Shown here: positions 46,990-55,486 of the stretch, in pieces
How positions within the stretch are numbered: position 1 is the first letter of the stretch
Layout: every line of letters starts with the position of its first letter
DNA from: Candidatus Latescibacterota bacterium
Lineage (GTDB): Bacteria; Krumholzibacteriota; Krumholzibacteriia; WVZY01
Length of the DNA stretch: 64,000 nucleotides
Direction of reading: 5' to 3'
Assembly: GCA_011772205.1 (NCBI GenBank)
Contig: WVZY01000022.1
Span: forward strand, 62,001-126,000
Made by a program: the position numbers and the translations under genes
The notes under the pieces: generated by a model
Databases searched by the model: none
What the model saw: the letters and a program-made list of their open reading frames with translations, nothing else
What the model was told of the DNA's origin: nothing

Positions 46990-47547
46990 CTACACACGGG
47001 TGACGTATTTCCCGGTCCTGGTATCGATCCGCACCGTATCCCCAATTTCGATAAACAGGGGGAGATTTACAACAACACCTGTCTCCAGCGTTGCAGGCTT
47101 GGAGCCACCTTGAGCCGTATCCCCCCTCAAGCCTGGCTCCGTCTCTTTCACAACGAGATCGACGAAGTTGGGCAACTCAACCAGCAACGGTTTATCCCCT
47201 TCCATATACAGAGTTACATCGAGGCTCTCCTTCAAAAACCCTTTCACGTCCTCCACCATGGGCTCCGGGAGCGGTATCTGCTCGTACGTCCCCTTGTCCA
47301 TCATGTAGTATAGTCCGCCGGAAGCATATAAATACTGGAAAGCACGCCTTTCCACCCTCACCTCATTTACCTTCTCACCGCCACGAAATGTCTGGTCCTT
47401 TACTTGGCCAGTGATCAGATTCTTGATTCTCGTGCGAACAAAAGCGCCACCTTTGCCCGGTTTGACGTGCAGGAATTCCATGATAATCCAATACTCCCCA
47501 CCGATATTCAGGATCATTCCATTCCGGAAATCGCTTGTGTCTGCCAT
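46990..47547 (-). CDS. efp: Elongation factor P
   Basis: 185 residues, the standard EF-P length, in three OB-like domains. The loop with HVKPGKGGAFVRTRIKNL carries the lysine that is modified in many bacteria; no EpmA/EpmB genes are seen here. The C-terminal GDTVRIDTRTGKYVTRV is the family signature end. EF-P relieves stalling at proline runs. GGAGAG precedes the ATG at 47547. It starts the efp-accB-pilT-accC run. Confidence 0.96.
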   Translation of the reverse strand: MADTSDFRNGMILNIGGEYWIIMEFLHVKPGKGGAFVRTRIKNLITGQVKDQTFRGGEKVNEVRVERRAFQYLYASGGLYYMMDKGTYEQIPLPEPMVEDVKGFLKESLDVTLYMEGDKPLLVELPNFVDLVVKETEPGLRGDTAQGGSKPATLETGVVVNLPLFIEIGDTVRIDTRTGKYVTRV

Positions 47548-47682
47548 GTCGCGCTCTCCTTCAACCTCAATGAGATGCTCTGCTAGCCCACCCTCTATAG
47601 CGGATGATCCCAAATACTAAAAAAGAGGAGCCTGGATTTCCAAGAGAAATATAGAGCTGGGAAAAAGGAAAAGGAGGGGCTT

Positions 47683-48681
47683 TCACTGGTTCATGCGTTC
47701 TATCCATTTCCTGAACTGCTGCAAACTCGACTTTTCTTCAATGGGTTTATAATGATCATCGGCTTCTTTGCGAGCCGGTTCAGCTGCTGCTTCCTCCCGG
47801 CTGGAGGTGTCCTCGGCAGCATCAGGCTCTTTTTCATCCGGCGGAGAAGAGATATCAACAGGCTCTTTCGACGATGCTTCCCCTGTTTCGACCTCACCCT
47901 CCCCTGTTTCAATCCCGCTACCCTGCTCGGCCAACTCTTCCATGGCGATTTCGCCTGGATCTTCCTCGACCTCTTCCGGCGGCTCCAACTGGTAATGCTC
48001 TGGATCCAGCTCAGCGAGCTTCTGCTTGGCAAGCTTGTTATCTGGTCTTCTCCTCAGAATCTCTTCATATATCTTTATCGCTTTTTCTCTGTATCCCTGA
48101 GACGAATAGATTTCTGCCAGTGTGAGGGTAGCGAATTCATCGGAGGTTTCTTCCTCGTCACTCAGCGAAATCACTTTACCCTCGAAATCCTCATCGGGAA
48201 CAGCGCCCAAATGGATGACCCCTTCCTCCTCTTTAGCCTGCGTTCTCCCTATTGTATCTTGTCTTTCCTGCAGATTTTCCAACTTTGAGCGTATTTCGGT
48301 GTTCTCTGGGTCGAGCGCGAGGATGTGTTTGAAATGCTCCATTGCGGCCGTTTCCCGTCCCTGTTCGGCCAGTATGGTCCCCAGGTATTTGAGCGCTACG
48401 AGGTTATTTTCATCGAGAGACAGTACCGTTTGAAATGAATCCAATGCTCTATCTTGGTCTCCAATATCGTAAAAGCACTTGCCGAGCACGACATGCCCGC
48501 TAGCATAATCGGGGTGATGCGCGATGCCATTCGTGCAGATCTCCAGCGCTTCCTCAAGCCTCCCAACCTTCCGGCACGCGTCGGCAAGCGGGGCGAAAAC
48601 CAGGCTGTCGGGCTCGCTTCTCAGCTTCTCAAACAGCTTATCGAGATCAGGATAATCGGTCAGATATTCTTCGTCGGCCAT
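47683..48681 (-). CDS. TPR-repeat protein
   Basis: 332 residues, no signal peptide. TPR units at about residues 27-135: FAPLADACRKVGRLEEALEI, VVLGKCFYDIGDQDRALDSF, LKYLGTILAEQGRETAAMEHF, and one more near 195-230 (LAEIYSSQGYREKAIKIYEEI). The C-terminal third is acidic, with runs of E, S and P, and likely disordered. Similar proteins occur next to envelope or pilus genes in related bacteria. The function is unknown; a scaffold role is likely. Confidence 0.85.
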   Translation of the reverse strand: MADEEYLTDYPDLDKLFEKLRSEPDSLVFAPLADACRKVGRLEEALEICTNGIAHHPDYASGHVVLGKCFYDIGDQDRALDSFQTVLSLDENNLVALKYLGTILAEQGRETAAMEHFKHILALDPENTEIRSKLENLQERQDTIGRTQAKEEEGVIHLGAVPDEDFEGKVISLSDEEETSDEFATLTLAEIYSSQGYREKAIKIYEEILRRRPDNKLAKQKLAELDPEHYQLEPPEEVEEDPGEIAMEELAEQGSGIETGEGEVETGEASSKEPVDISSPPDEKEPDAAEDTSSREEAAAEPARKEADDHYKPIEEKSSLQQFRKWIERMNQ

Positions 48682-48853
48682 GGCTGGTTGATCCTGAATC
48701 TATTCATGCTCTGCAATAAAGTAGCAAACACACCCTGGAAACGCCGATTTGCTAGCATTTTAGAACACCAAAAGGGCAAAATCAAACATCGGGATGCAGC
48801 GCACCCAGTAGAATCGACTTAAGCTCTTAAAAAAATTATAGTTCCATCCCCTC

Positions 48854-48874
48854 AAATCCTGTCTGGCAGGATTT
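48854..48874 (+). terminator. Perfect 8-bp hairpin with T tail
   Basis: AAATCCTG and CAGGATTT pair perfectly around TCTGG, with a T-rich 3' side on the plus strand. It looks like an intrinsic terminator but no plus-strand gene precedes it. It lies near the left boundary of the gene-poor island and may be a relic of that element. Confidence 0.4.
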
Positions 48875-48907
48875 TTCAACAGGGACACCTGGTGCAAACA
48901 AGTTATG

Positions 48908-48921
48908 CACTTCCCATGCCA
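48908..48921 (+). repeat. 14-bp direct repeat, left copy
   Basis: CACTTCCCATGCCA occurs here and again at 50100-50113, both on the plus strand, and the two copies bracket a 1.2-kb gene-poor stretch with a broken gene. Confidence 0.5.
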
Positions 48922-48992
48922 GTTGCAATATATTGAAAATAAAGGAATTGACTTATTTGTCAAATATTTATGACGTTTCATTGTGGGAAATT

Positions 48993-49520
48993 CTAAGTCA
49001 AAATAAGGCATTTTATGGAACTCGGCGGCGGACACACGGCTGACAATTCTGTATTGAGTCCGATCCACTTTCCCACACGATTCATCATTGCCTGTTTTGA
49101 GACAAGCCTGCTCTCTTCTTCCCCAATTGCAGGAAGCTCTATACCCATAACGATCAGCTCCCCAATTTCTACAAGCTTACTATAATATTCAATGCGTTGC
49201 TTTGGATCAGTCGTCCCTTTCAGCAGGGAGGCTGTGAAATAGGCGTTTGGAAATGCTTTTCTGGCCGTCGGCTCCAAATATAAACAACTATTCTCCCACC
49301 AACTTTAGCATTCCAAGACCAGATCGTCGAGTTTCTTGGCATCGACATTATCTTGCAAGCCAACAAGAAGCCTCCGCCATAGAGGAAAAGCCCCCTGATA
49401 AAGAGCTATTCTTTTTTCGAGTGCCGCTAAGCGAAGCTGATGGCGACGCTCTGAACGCCATTTTAAAGATGGCGTCAGCGAAGTTAGCCCGGCACCGATA
49501 ATAACTCCTGGCAGTGCCAT
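48993..49520 (-). pseudogene. Hypothetical protein gene broken by an in-frame stop codon
   Basis: From the ATG at 49520 the frame encodes a hydrophobic N-terminus (VIIGAGLTSL), a basic helix and the segment RLAALEKRIALYQGAFPLWRRL, ending at a TAA (49307-49305). Translation in the same frame continues directly with SWWENSCLYLEPTARKAF and on to 48993. The two halves read as one membrane-anchored protein of about 175 residues; similar uncharacterised proteins have a glutamine-like position before the WW pair, so a CAA to TAA change would explain it. That comparison is from memory. Either a recent nonsense mutation or a sequencing error. Confidence 0.7.
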
Positions 49521-50099
49521 CTATCAAGCTGAAGGCGCTCACGAAGCGACCACCTAGGAGCCTGGATATCAATTACCTCGAAGCCGAACGCTTGAATTGG
49601 CGCAGGAGCTGCGAAGACGGCTTCGGGTAGTGAGTGGTTTTCGGTTTACATTCGCGTCTGATGTCGCACCTGAAAAGCTGACACAACCAGGAAAGCTAAA
49701 ACATCAAAGAATGCACTTCTTGTGCACCCCCCCAAAACCACAGCAGGACACTGCACCTGTCGGGAGGTTGAGCAATTAGCGGTCCAGCCAAATGCCATGG
49801 TGGTAACTACTGGATTAACGTTGCTGGCAGGGATTTGCTGGTGTGCAGGATTCCTCTTCCCGAGGGCGTCTTCGGGAGGCGGCTATATAAGAAACGGGGC
49901 GGCGTGCCGACTGGCACCCGTCCCGCGTTCTGGGGTGAGAAAGGAGGGCTCCTAACGCAGGGAGAGTAAGCAAACACCTCGAAAGGAGATCGCTACCTAA
50001 AACCTCATCCCTATAAAAAAATCGTGTTAGCAGATTTTCCAGGCTTATTCAAGTATTTTATTAGAAATTTACTTATCTTTATATCAGGACCGTGGACTT
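49521..50099. other. Non-coding remainder of the gene-poor island
   Basis: No frame here has convincing coding character. The composition changes from GC-rich (49850-49960) to very AT-rich (50020-50090). It contains the hairpin at 49893-49929. I see no transposase or integrase remnant. Confidence 0.5.
49893..49929. other. Strong imperfect hairpin of unknown kind
   Basis: AACG-GGG-CGG-C-GTGCC pairs with GGCAC-CCG-T-CCC-G-CGTT around GACT: 15 pairs with single-base bulges. There is no T tract, so it is not an ordinary terminator. It could be part of a structured RNA or the end of a mobile element. Confidence 0.5.
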
Positions 50100-50113
50100 C
50101 ACTTCCCATGCCA
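50100..50113 (+). repeat. 14-bp direct repeat, right copy
   Basis: Second copy of CACTTCCCATGCCA (see 48908-48921). It begins right after the terminator of the DUF4837-like gene. Confidence 0.5.
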
Positions 50114-50137
50114 AGAAAACGGGCGCCTTAAGCACCC
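50111..50137 (-). terminator. Terminator of the DUF4837-like gene
   Basis: On the minus strand GGGTGC, loop TTAAG, GCGCCC (6 pairs including one G-T) followed by GTTTTCTTGG, 29 bases after the stop at 50166. Confidence 0.55.
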
Positions 50138-50165
50138 TATTAAACACATGTTCCGGGCTTCGAGG

Positions 50166-51218
50166 CTATTCGTACCGAAACGTCTCGGCCAGTGCGAGCA
50201 GCTCTCGGAAGTGGGGGTGCTTGGGAAATCCCGGTGCGTAAACGAGGAGATCTACCGCCCACAGCAGCTCTTCGTTCTCCTGAAACACAAAGAATGTTTG
50301 GTAAAATCCTCCTGCAGTCGCTGTCGTGTTGTACCAATACCCTTCCATCTTCACCGCAGGGTATTCGCCCAGCTGTTCTTCCGAAAACCACACCTGTGTA
50401 GAATCCATCGCATCCTTGTTGTAACGCTCCCAAACGTATTTCCTGCGGATATCGAATAGCACATTCTTATCGGCCAGCGTCGGTTGCTTGTCCCAATCGA
50501 CCCAGAATATGCCGAGCAGTCTGGATGGATTTTCGCGGAGAAGTTCGACTCCCGGAGGAGTTCGACTCTCGCTGAAAAGCCGGTAAAGCGTGGGGACTTC
50601 CACGGCAAAGCCGTACGTCCGGTACAAATGATCGGTTACCGTCTTGTTTGGATAGGACATGAAGAACCGGCGCAACCGATTCCGGCAGCTGCTCTCAATG
50701 ATCCCTTCGAGTTCCCTGCCCCGCTCCTCAATAACCCTCTCGAGTTCCCCCTCGCTCGAAGCCGTCACGATCACCGTCAGCTGACCGGGCGCCGGCAGAT
50801 TCTCCCGCTTCAAGATATTCGCTTCCCCAGCCTTTACCTTGCTCAATCCCGATTCCCCGATCAACATGATGATCCGCTCTCCGACATCGGTGAGTGGGTC
50901 CGCAACACCGCATATCACAATGTTTTTGACGGCGGGCATTTCACCGAGATCGGCCGCCCTTATAGCGGAGACCGTGAACGGTTTCTCCTTATCCAGAACA
51001 TAGTTCTTCTCCTTCGTTAGCCAGGGAACAATGAGAGTCATGAGGCTGCTCTCTTTCCCTTCCTCTGTGACCAGCAGTATCTCCGAATAGGAGCCGGCAG
51101 GAGGGACGGCCAATTCCTTGCATCCACTCGCAAAAAGGAAAGCCACGACCAGCAACGCCCAGACGGCTGTTTTGAATGAACAGGGACAACGTTTCATCAA
51201 TTTAAATATATAGTGCAT
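50166..51218 (-). CDS. DUF4837-like lipoprotein
   Basis: 350 residues. The signal peptide (about 1-32) ends in the lipobox FASGC. The mature protein resembles DUF4837 proteins of Bacteroidetes: an early YSEILLVTEEG strand, a middle part with long helices, and late motifs IFWVDWDK and a conserved aromatic GYWYNTT. Function unknown. The ATG at 51218 has AGGA upstream; the ATG at 51197 is an alternative. It lies 149 bases after the anti-sigma gene and has its own terminator. The family call is from memory of its pattern. Confidence 0.7.
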   Translation of the reverse strand: MHYIFKLMKRCPCSFKTAVWALLVVAFLFASGCKELAVPPAGSYSEILLVTEEGKESSLMTLIVPWLTKEKNYVLDKEKPFTVSAIRAADLGEMPAVKNIVICGVADPLTDVGERIIMLIGESGLSKVKAGEANILKRENLPAPGQLTVIVTASSEGELERVIEERGRELEGIIESSCRNRLRRFFMSYPNKTVTDHLYRTYGFAVEVPTLYRLFSESRTPPGVELLRENPSRLLGIFWVDWDKQPTLADKNVLFDIRRKYVWERYNKDAMDSTQVWFSEEQLGEYPAVKMEGYWYNTTATAGGFYQTFFVFQENEELLWAVDLLVYAPGFPKHPHFRELLALAETFRYE

Positions 51219-51367
51219 ATCCGAGTCCTAGTGCAAAAGAAAAAAGCGCACATCTCGAGGCTGTCCACATCGAGCTGTAACGTGGATTTGAATCGGCTCT
51301 TTGATGTGAAAGGAAATCAAGGATCGACGCGAATAGCCTCGTGCGGGGGGCAGCCCATTCCGTAATA

Positions 51368-52093
51368 CTAGGGTTTCACGCTGCTGGTTCCCGACTCACA
51401 CTCCCGGAGGTAGCTTTGGAGCTGCTCCACCTGCTGCTGAAGAGAACGGACTCTGAACTGCATATAGTACGATTTCATGATGAAAGGTACGAGCGAGTCC
51501 GGTCCCATGATGATTGTGGAGAGAGGGGGAACTTCCTCATTGATCGCTCCGCGGTAGCCCGGCCGACCCAGGAATCCGCTCTCCCCGCTTGAAACAGGCC
51601 ATTGCATGTCCGGCAAGTCCCCTCTGTAACGCGTCGTCGATTCGTCTGTGGATGTTTCGTTCGGCACAGAGGCCAGATTCTGAATGGTTGTTGCTGGCCG
51701 CTGGTATGTGACCTCTGCAGGCACGTCCGGTTTCAGGATAATGCCCGACGTCCACAATAAGTAGCCGCTCGCTAGGATCAGTGCAAACGTCGCTACAGCG
51801 CTCAACGCGAAGTGCATGTTCCACGACTTGAAGACCTCCTTCTGGGCGGCAATCGCATCATGAAAAGCATTCCTTTCCCTGGCAAGCTGCAGCCGGACGT
51901 TCCAGTTGAAGTTTTCGCTGGGCGCTTCCAGCGGAGCTCGGTGGACAAGATCCAGGCTCCGCGCCATCTGGGATGTAAATGTTTCGCAGGTGCTGCACTC
52001 GTTCAAGTGTTTCTCCAAGTTCACACGGTCGCTCTCGGCAAGCGTTCCGTCAAGGAAGTCGAAAACGAGTTGCTTTGCTCGACGGCATTTCAT
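51368..52093 (-). CDS. Zinc-finger anti-sigma factor
   Basis: 241 residues. The N-terminal anti-sigma zinc-binding pattern is H-x3-C-x2-C (HLNECSTC at about residues 29-36) with MKCRRAK at the start. A single membrane helix (about 97-117, FALSAVATFALILASGYLL) separates the cytosolic part from a periplasmic domain ending in a coiled-coil-like VRSLQQQVEQLQSYL. It should hold the neighbouring ECF sigma factor inactive until an envelope signal triggers release. It starts 12 bases after the sigma gene with an AGGAGG ribosome site. Confidence 0.9.
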   Translation of the reverse strand: MKCRRAKQLVFDFLDGTLAESDRVNLEKHLNECSTCETFTSQMARSLDLVHRAPLEAPSENFNWNVRLQLARERNAFHDAIAAQKEVFKSWNMHFALSAVATFALILASGYLLWTSGIILKPDVPAEVTYQRPATTIQNLASVPNETSTDESTTRYRGDLPDMQWPVSSGESGFLGRPGYRGAINEEVPPLSTIIMGPDSLVPFIMKSYYMQFRVRSLQQQVEQLQSYLRECESGTSSVKP

Positions 52094-52105
52094 AGTGGGG
52101 TCCTC

Positions 52106-52735
52106 CTAAAAATCGATTCCTCTTTCTAAAAGCGGTTCTACAATCTTTCGAAAATAGTTCCTCGCGCGATTGATTCTGGAGCGGACGGTACCGAGCTTCA
52201 AACCGGTAACCGCTGCAATTTCTTCGTATGAAAGCTGGTTGATCTCCCTAAGCACAAAACTCATACGGTACTTAGCCGGTATCCTCTGGATTGCTTGATT
52301 GATGATCATACTGAGCTCAAGGTCATTGATCTCCTCATCAGGTTCCTTTCCTGGATCGACCAGATCGATCGGCTTCGATTCGGTAGACCCATCCTTTCCC
52401 CGATCCCAGAGATGGAGAAATTGCGGAGCGCGGCTCTTCGCACGGATGCGGTTTCTGACGAGATTCGTCGCGATCGTATAAAGCCATGTCGAGAATTTTG
52501 CAATGGTCTTATATTTCCCTGAATGAATAAACGCTTTGACAAATGCCTCTTGCGCGATCTCCTCGGCCTCATCTCGATCCCCGATCAAGCGGAAGAGATA
52601 GTTGAGAAGTCTCACCTTATACCGGTCCACGAGAATATCGAAAGAGACATTGCTCCCTCGTTGGACCTCGAGCATCAGCTCCTCATCGGTGAGGCTCCGG
52701 AGCCTGGCGCGCTCTTTAAGAGAGTCCGGGTCCAC
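52106..52735 (-). CDS. ECF-type RNA polymerase sigma factor (RpoE-like)
   Basis: 209 residues. Region 2: DEAEEIAQEAFVKAFIHSG and FSTWLYTIATNLVRNRIR. Region 4: RMSFVLREINQLSYEEIAAVTGL and LGTVRSRINRARNYFRK. A GTG start at 52735 with AAGGAAA upstream. Paired with a membrane anti-sigma factor, it probably directs an envelope-stress regulon. A GGAACT-17-TATAAA promoter lies just before it and might be self-recognised. Confidence 0.94.
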   Translation of the reverse strand: MDPDSLKERARLRSLTDEELMLEVQRGSNVSFDILVDRYKVRLLNYLFRLIGDRDEAEEIAQEAFVKAFIHSGKYKTIAKFSTWLYTIATNLVRNRIRAKSRAPQFLHLWDRGKDGSTESKPIDLVDPGKEPDEEINDLELSMIINQAIQRIPAKYRMSFVLREINQLSYEEIAAVTGLKLGTVRSRINRARNYFRKIVEPLLERGIDF

Positions 52736-52756
52736 GTCTTTCCTTTCACTCGTCTT

Positions 52757-52785
52757 TTTATACCCAATTCAGCCGCTCGAGTTCC
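52757..52785 (-). promoter_or_regulatory. Candidate promoter of the ECF sigma gene
   Basis: On the minus strand GGAACT (52785 back to 52780), 17 bases, TATAAA (52762 back to 52757), 21 bases before the GTG start. The -35 has the GGAAC look of ECF promoters, while the -10 is closer to the housekeeping form. Confidence 0.4.
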
Positions 52786-52876
52786 TATGAGCGGGACTTG
52801 TCCCGATCCCGAATTGCTCCCTTATCCACCCGCAGTGCTCGAAGGAAATGCTAACTGAATGTATAATAATAAGTTA

Positions 52877-53623
52877 CTAATTGGCAGCAAGTTTGATGCG
52901 CCATCTTCTATCTTCGATCAATAACACGATCTCTTCCAACCCTTGATTCTCCGATCCTGAAGGAGCCCATAGATAGGACGCCTCGAGCCGATCAACCTCT
53001 CCAGTCGAAAAATAAACGGGCCAGTGAAGGGACCTGAGTCTCCTCTCTTCGGGATCGAAAACGACGCGCACCTGTCTGTCCGCGAGCCGCCCTGAAAATA
53101 CGACCTCCCCGCTATTGGAAGTATGAATTTTCTTATTCTTCAAGTTGTTGCAAGGCGGCAGCGCCCCGAGAACGATGGCGACGATCTCCTGAGCGCTGAT
53201 GTCCAAATCGAGCGCATCCTGCAGCATGACATCCACCTCTTCCCTCTCGTAGAACTTCATCCGCTCGCGGTCGAGAACGCGGATCACTCCTTCTACAATC
53301 GATATCGAGATATCCTCCCGCTGCCCGCCCAACAGGGAACCGCTCGAGAATTCGAAGCCCATGTCGCCGTTCGCCTGTGCGAGCAGGTTGAACTGGCCTC
53401 TTACTCTATACTGCTCCACGTCGAAGGTCGCTCTACCTGCCATGATAATGACCTTCTCGAAACCCGAGCTTCGATAGAGCGAATCCAATACCGCGCACGT
53501 CTCCCGCCCTGGAATCGCTTTCCGGCCCGCCGGTGATGCACAGCCAACCTGCAGCAGTACACAGATCAGCCCTGCAGCGACCGTGCCCATTGTGGAAGAC
53601 AAAAGGAATCGATCACCCGTCAT
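52877..53623 (-). CDS. DUF4292-like lipoprotein
   Basis: 248 residues. The signal peptide ends in the lipobox LQVGC. The mature part looks like a LolB/DUF4292-type beta sheet: VEQYRVRGQFNLLAQ, an early amphipathic helix, and later strands with VVFDPEERRLRSLHWP. Such proteins are thought to bind lipids or lipoproteins; a LolB-like role is possible as no lolB is seen. It follows the long TPR gene by 5 bases, so they are co-transcribed. The family call is tentative. Confidence 0.7.
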   Translation of the reverse strand: MTGDRFLLSSTMGTVAAGLICVLLQVGCASPAGRKAIPGRETCAVLDSLYRSSGFEKVIIMAGRATFDVEQYRVRGQFNLLAQANGDMGFEFSSGSLLGGQREDISISIVEGVIRVLDRERMKFYEREEVDVMLQDALDLDISAQEIVAIVLGALPPCNNLKNKKIHTSNSGEVVFSGRLADRQVRVVFDPEERRLRSLHWPVYFSTGEVDRLEASYLWAPSGSENQGLEEIVLLIEDRRWRIKLAAN

Positions 53624-53628
53624 TTGTA

Positions 53629-55401
53629 TTATTCAATCCTTTTCCGCGCGGATTCGATTTTCTCAAGAATGTCGGGGGTTCCACCCCCGGCGGCTTCGGA
53701 CCGCTCATAGGCTGCCAGTGCATCGCGGAATCGTTTCAGCGCCCGGTATGCGTCCCCCAAGTGTTCGAGAATCACCGGATCGTCCGGGACGATTATGGAG
53801 GCTTTTTCCAATTCAACAACGGCCAGATCGTATTCCCCACGCTGATAGAACACCCAGCCAAGGCTATCGATGTAATAACCGTTCGAGGGATCTTTTTCGA
53901 GTGCCTTCCGTATCAGCTCTTCGGCGCGCTCGAGGTTCTTCCCCATTTCCGCGAGCAAGTAACCGTAGAAGTTGCAGATCGTGGGGTCATCGGGTTTGCG
54001 CTCGAGGAGTCGGATGAGATACCCTTCCGCTTCCTCGAACCGCCCGGACTTTTCGGCAATATTGGCGAGATTCAGCAGCGTGCCTTCGTCATCCGGCATC
54101 AGAGCGAGGGCGTGCAAGAGATATTTCCTGCCTGCGTCCAGTGAGTCGACGCTCATGTAGCAAATACCGACGAGATAGTTACCGTCGAAATCCTCCTCGG
54201 TAACCAGGGATCCGGCCTTATGGAGCAGCTCCGCCGTTTCCTTGTCGGAAAGCTCGATCCTCGTCCCATCTTCCGGCGCAAACCTGGAAGAAGAGGCAAA
54301 AAACAGACCGAGATAGCGCCTGTAATCGTCCGGCGAGGCATCGATCGCCATGCGGAAATATTTCAAGGCTTTTTCCGGTTCTCCCTTCCTCAGGCAGATG
54401 TCGCCAAGAATCCTCGCGAGTTCAGGGCTGTCGGGATCCTTTTCGTGCAACTCCGCGAATATGATCTCAGCCTCGTCGTATTCTTTCGCTTCGAAGTAAA
54501 ACCTCCCAAGAAGAATTTGAGCTTCGCGCGGAAGTGTCCCCTTTTGCTGTTGTGCTTCGAGCAACCGAATACCATCGTCCAAACGCCCGATATCGAGATA
54601 GAGAGTCGCCAGCATCATCATGACCCTCTCTGTTTGTGCTCCCTGCTCGAGTGCCTTCGAGAGGACGGACACCGCCTCATCGACACGCGCACTATCTATG
54701 AGGAGTCCGGCCAGCTTTATGGCCGGCTCCGTCAAACGCGGGTCAATAGCGATCGATTTGCGAAACGCCTCTTCGGCCTCTGCATGCCTCCCGGCCGACG
54801 TGAGGAGAAGACCATAACGGTACTGCATGCTCGCTGAGTTCGGATCGAGCTTCAGAGCATTTTCGAATGCTTCCAGCGCTTTTTCATCCTCCCCTATTTC
54901 ATAGTAAATGTTGCCGAGCATGCGCTGGATCTCGAACGAGCTTCTGTGCGTTTCAACGATTCTTTCGAGGTACCTGAGTGATGATCTGGGGTCTCGCTGG
55001 AGATACTTGATCTTGGCCTTCAATAGGAGGGCGATGTAATTGTCGGGATCTCTCGAAAGTACTTCATCCGCAACGGATTCGCTAGACGGAAATCTCTTGA
55101 GATAGTAATATGCCTCTGCGAGCTTGGCCCCGATGAATGGGTGGTAATCGCTTTTTTCCCAAGCTGCTTCGAAATAATCGACGGCGCTGTGCGTGTCCCC
55201 GCTTTCCATGAGGTATACGCCCATGGCGAAATGTGAGAGCACTTCTCCATCCAGAATGGGAGGAGACTCACTCGCCGATCTGGTGGACACTGCCGAAATA
55301 AGCAAGAAAACCCAAATCGAGAGTATGACAGGCACATAGTGCGGCGCTTCGAGCCAAATTGAGATATTTAGGAGCTGTTTCAATTGCTGAATTCCGCGCA
55401 T
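53629..55401 (-). CDS. Large TPR-repeat protein
   Basis: 590 residues. A signal-anchor-like hydrophobic stretch (VPVILSIWVFLLISAV) is followed by about twelve tetratricopeptide units across the whole length, such as HFAMGVYLMESGDTHSAVDYF and MLGNIYYEIGEDEKALEAF. Late repeats include YGYLLAEMGKNLERAEELI. It is probably exported and holds an envelope complex together. The ATG at 55401 has AAGGAT upstream; the frame is open to 55488 but that would overlap the divergent gene. It is co-transcribed with the DUF4292-like lipoprotein. Confidence 0.87.
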   Translation of the reverse strand: MRGIQQLKQLLNISIWLEAPHYVPVILSIWVFLLISAVSTRSASESPPILDGEVLSHFAMGVYLMESGDTHSAVDYFEAAWEKSDYHPFIGAKLAEAYYYLKRFPSSESVADEVLSRDPDNYIALLLKAKIKYLQRDPRSSLRYLERIVETHRSSFEIQRMLGNIYYEIGEDEKALEAFENALKLDPNSASMQYRYGLLLTSAGRHAEAEEAFRKSIAIDPRLTEPAIKLAGLLIDSARVDEAVSVLSKALEQGAQTERVMMMLATLYLDIGRLDDGIRLLEAQQQKGTLPREAQILLGRFYFEAKEYDEAEIIFAELHEKDPDSPELARILGDICLRKGEPEKALKYFRMAIDASPDDYRRYLGLFFASSSRFAPEDGTRIELSDKETAELLHKAGSLVTEEDFDGNYLVGICYMSVDSLDAGRKYLLHALALMPDDEGTLLNLANIAEKSGRFEEAEGYLIRLLERKPDDPTICNFYGYLLAEMGKNLERAEELIRKALEKDPSNGYYIDSLGWVFYQRGEYDLAVVELEKASIIVPDDPVILEHLGDAYRALKRFRDALAAYERSEAAGGGTPDILEKIESARKRIE

Positions 55402-55486
55402 TGAGATATCCTTTAAGTAGGAGAACGTACCGTATCTTCCCCTGAAATCGAATGATTTATCATATTTTAACAGGAAAGGGGGATTC

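Noticed and set aside
48760-49068. 102-codon frame on the minus strand
   Set aside because: It overlaps the tail of the broken gene in another frame and has low-complexity AT-rich character.
49722-49955. Plus-strand frame with a hydrophobic stretch in the gene-poor island
   Set aside because: No ribosome site, no family, odd composition; the hairpin at 49893-49929 lies inside it.
49893-49960. Possible group II intron domain V/VI end
   Set aside because: The hairpin size and a following GTTCTGGGG are reminiscent, but the catalytic triad is not canonical and no reverse transcriptase frame or remnant is nearby.
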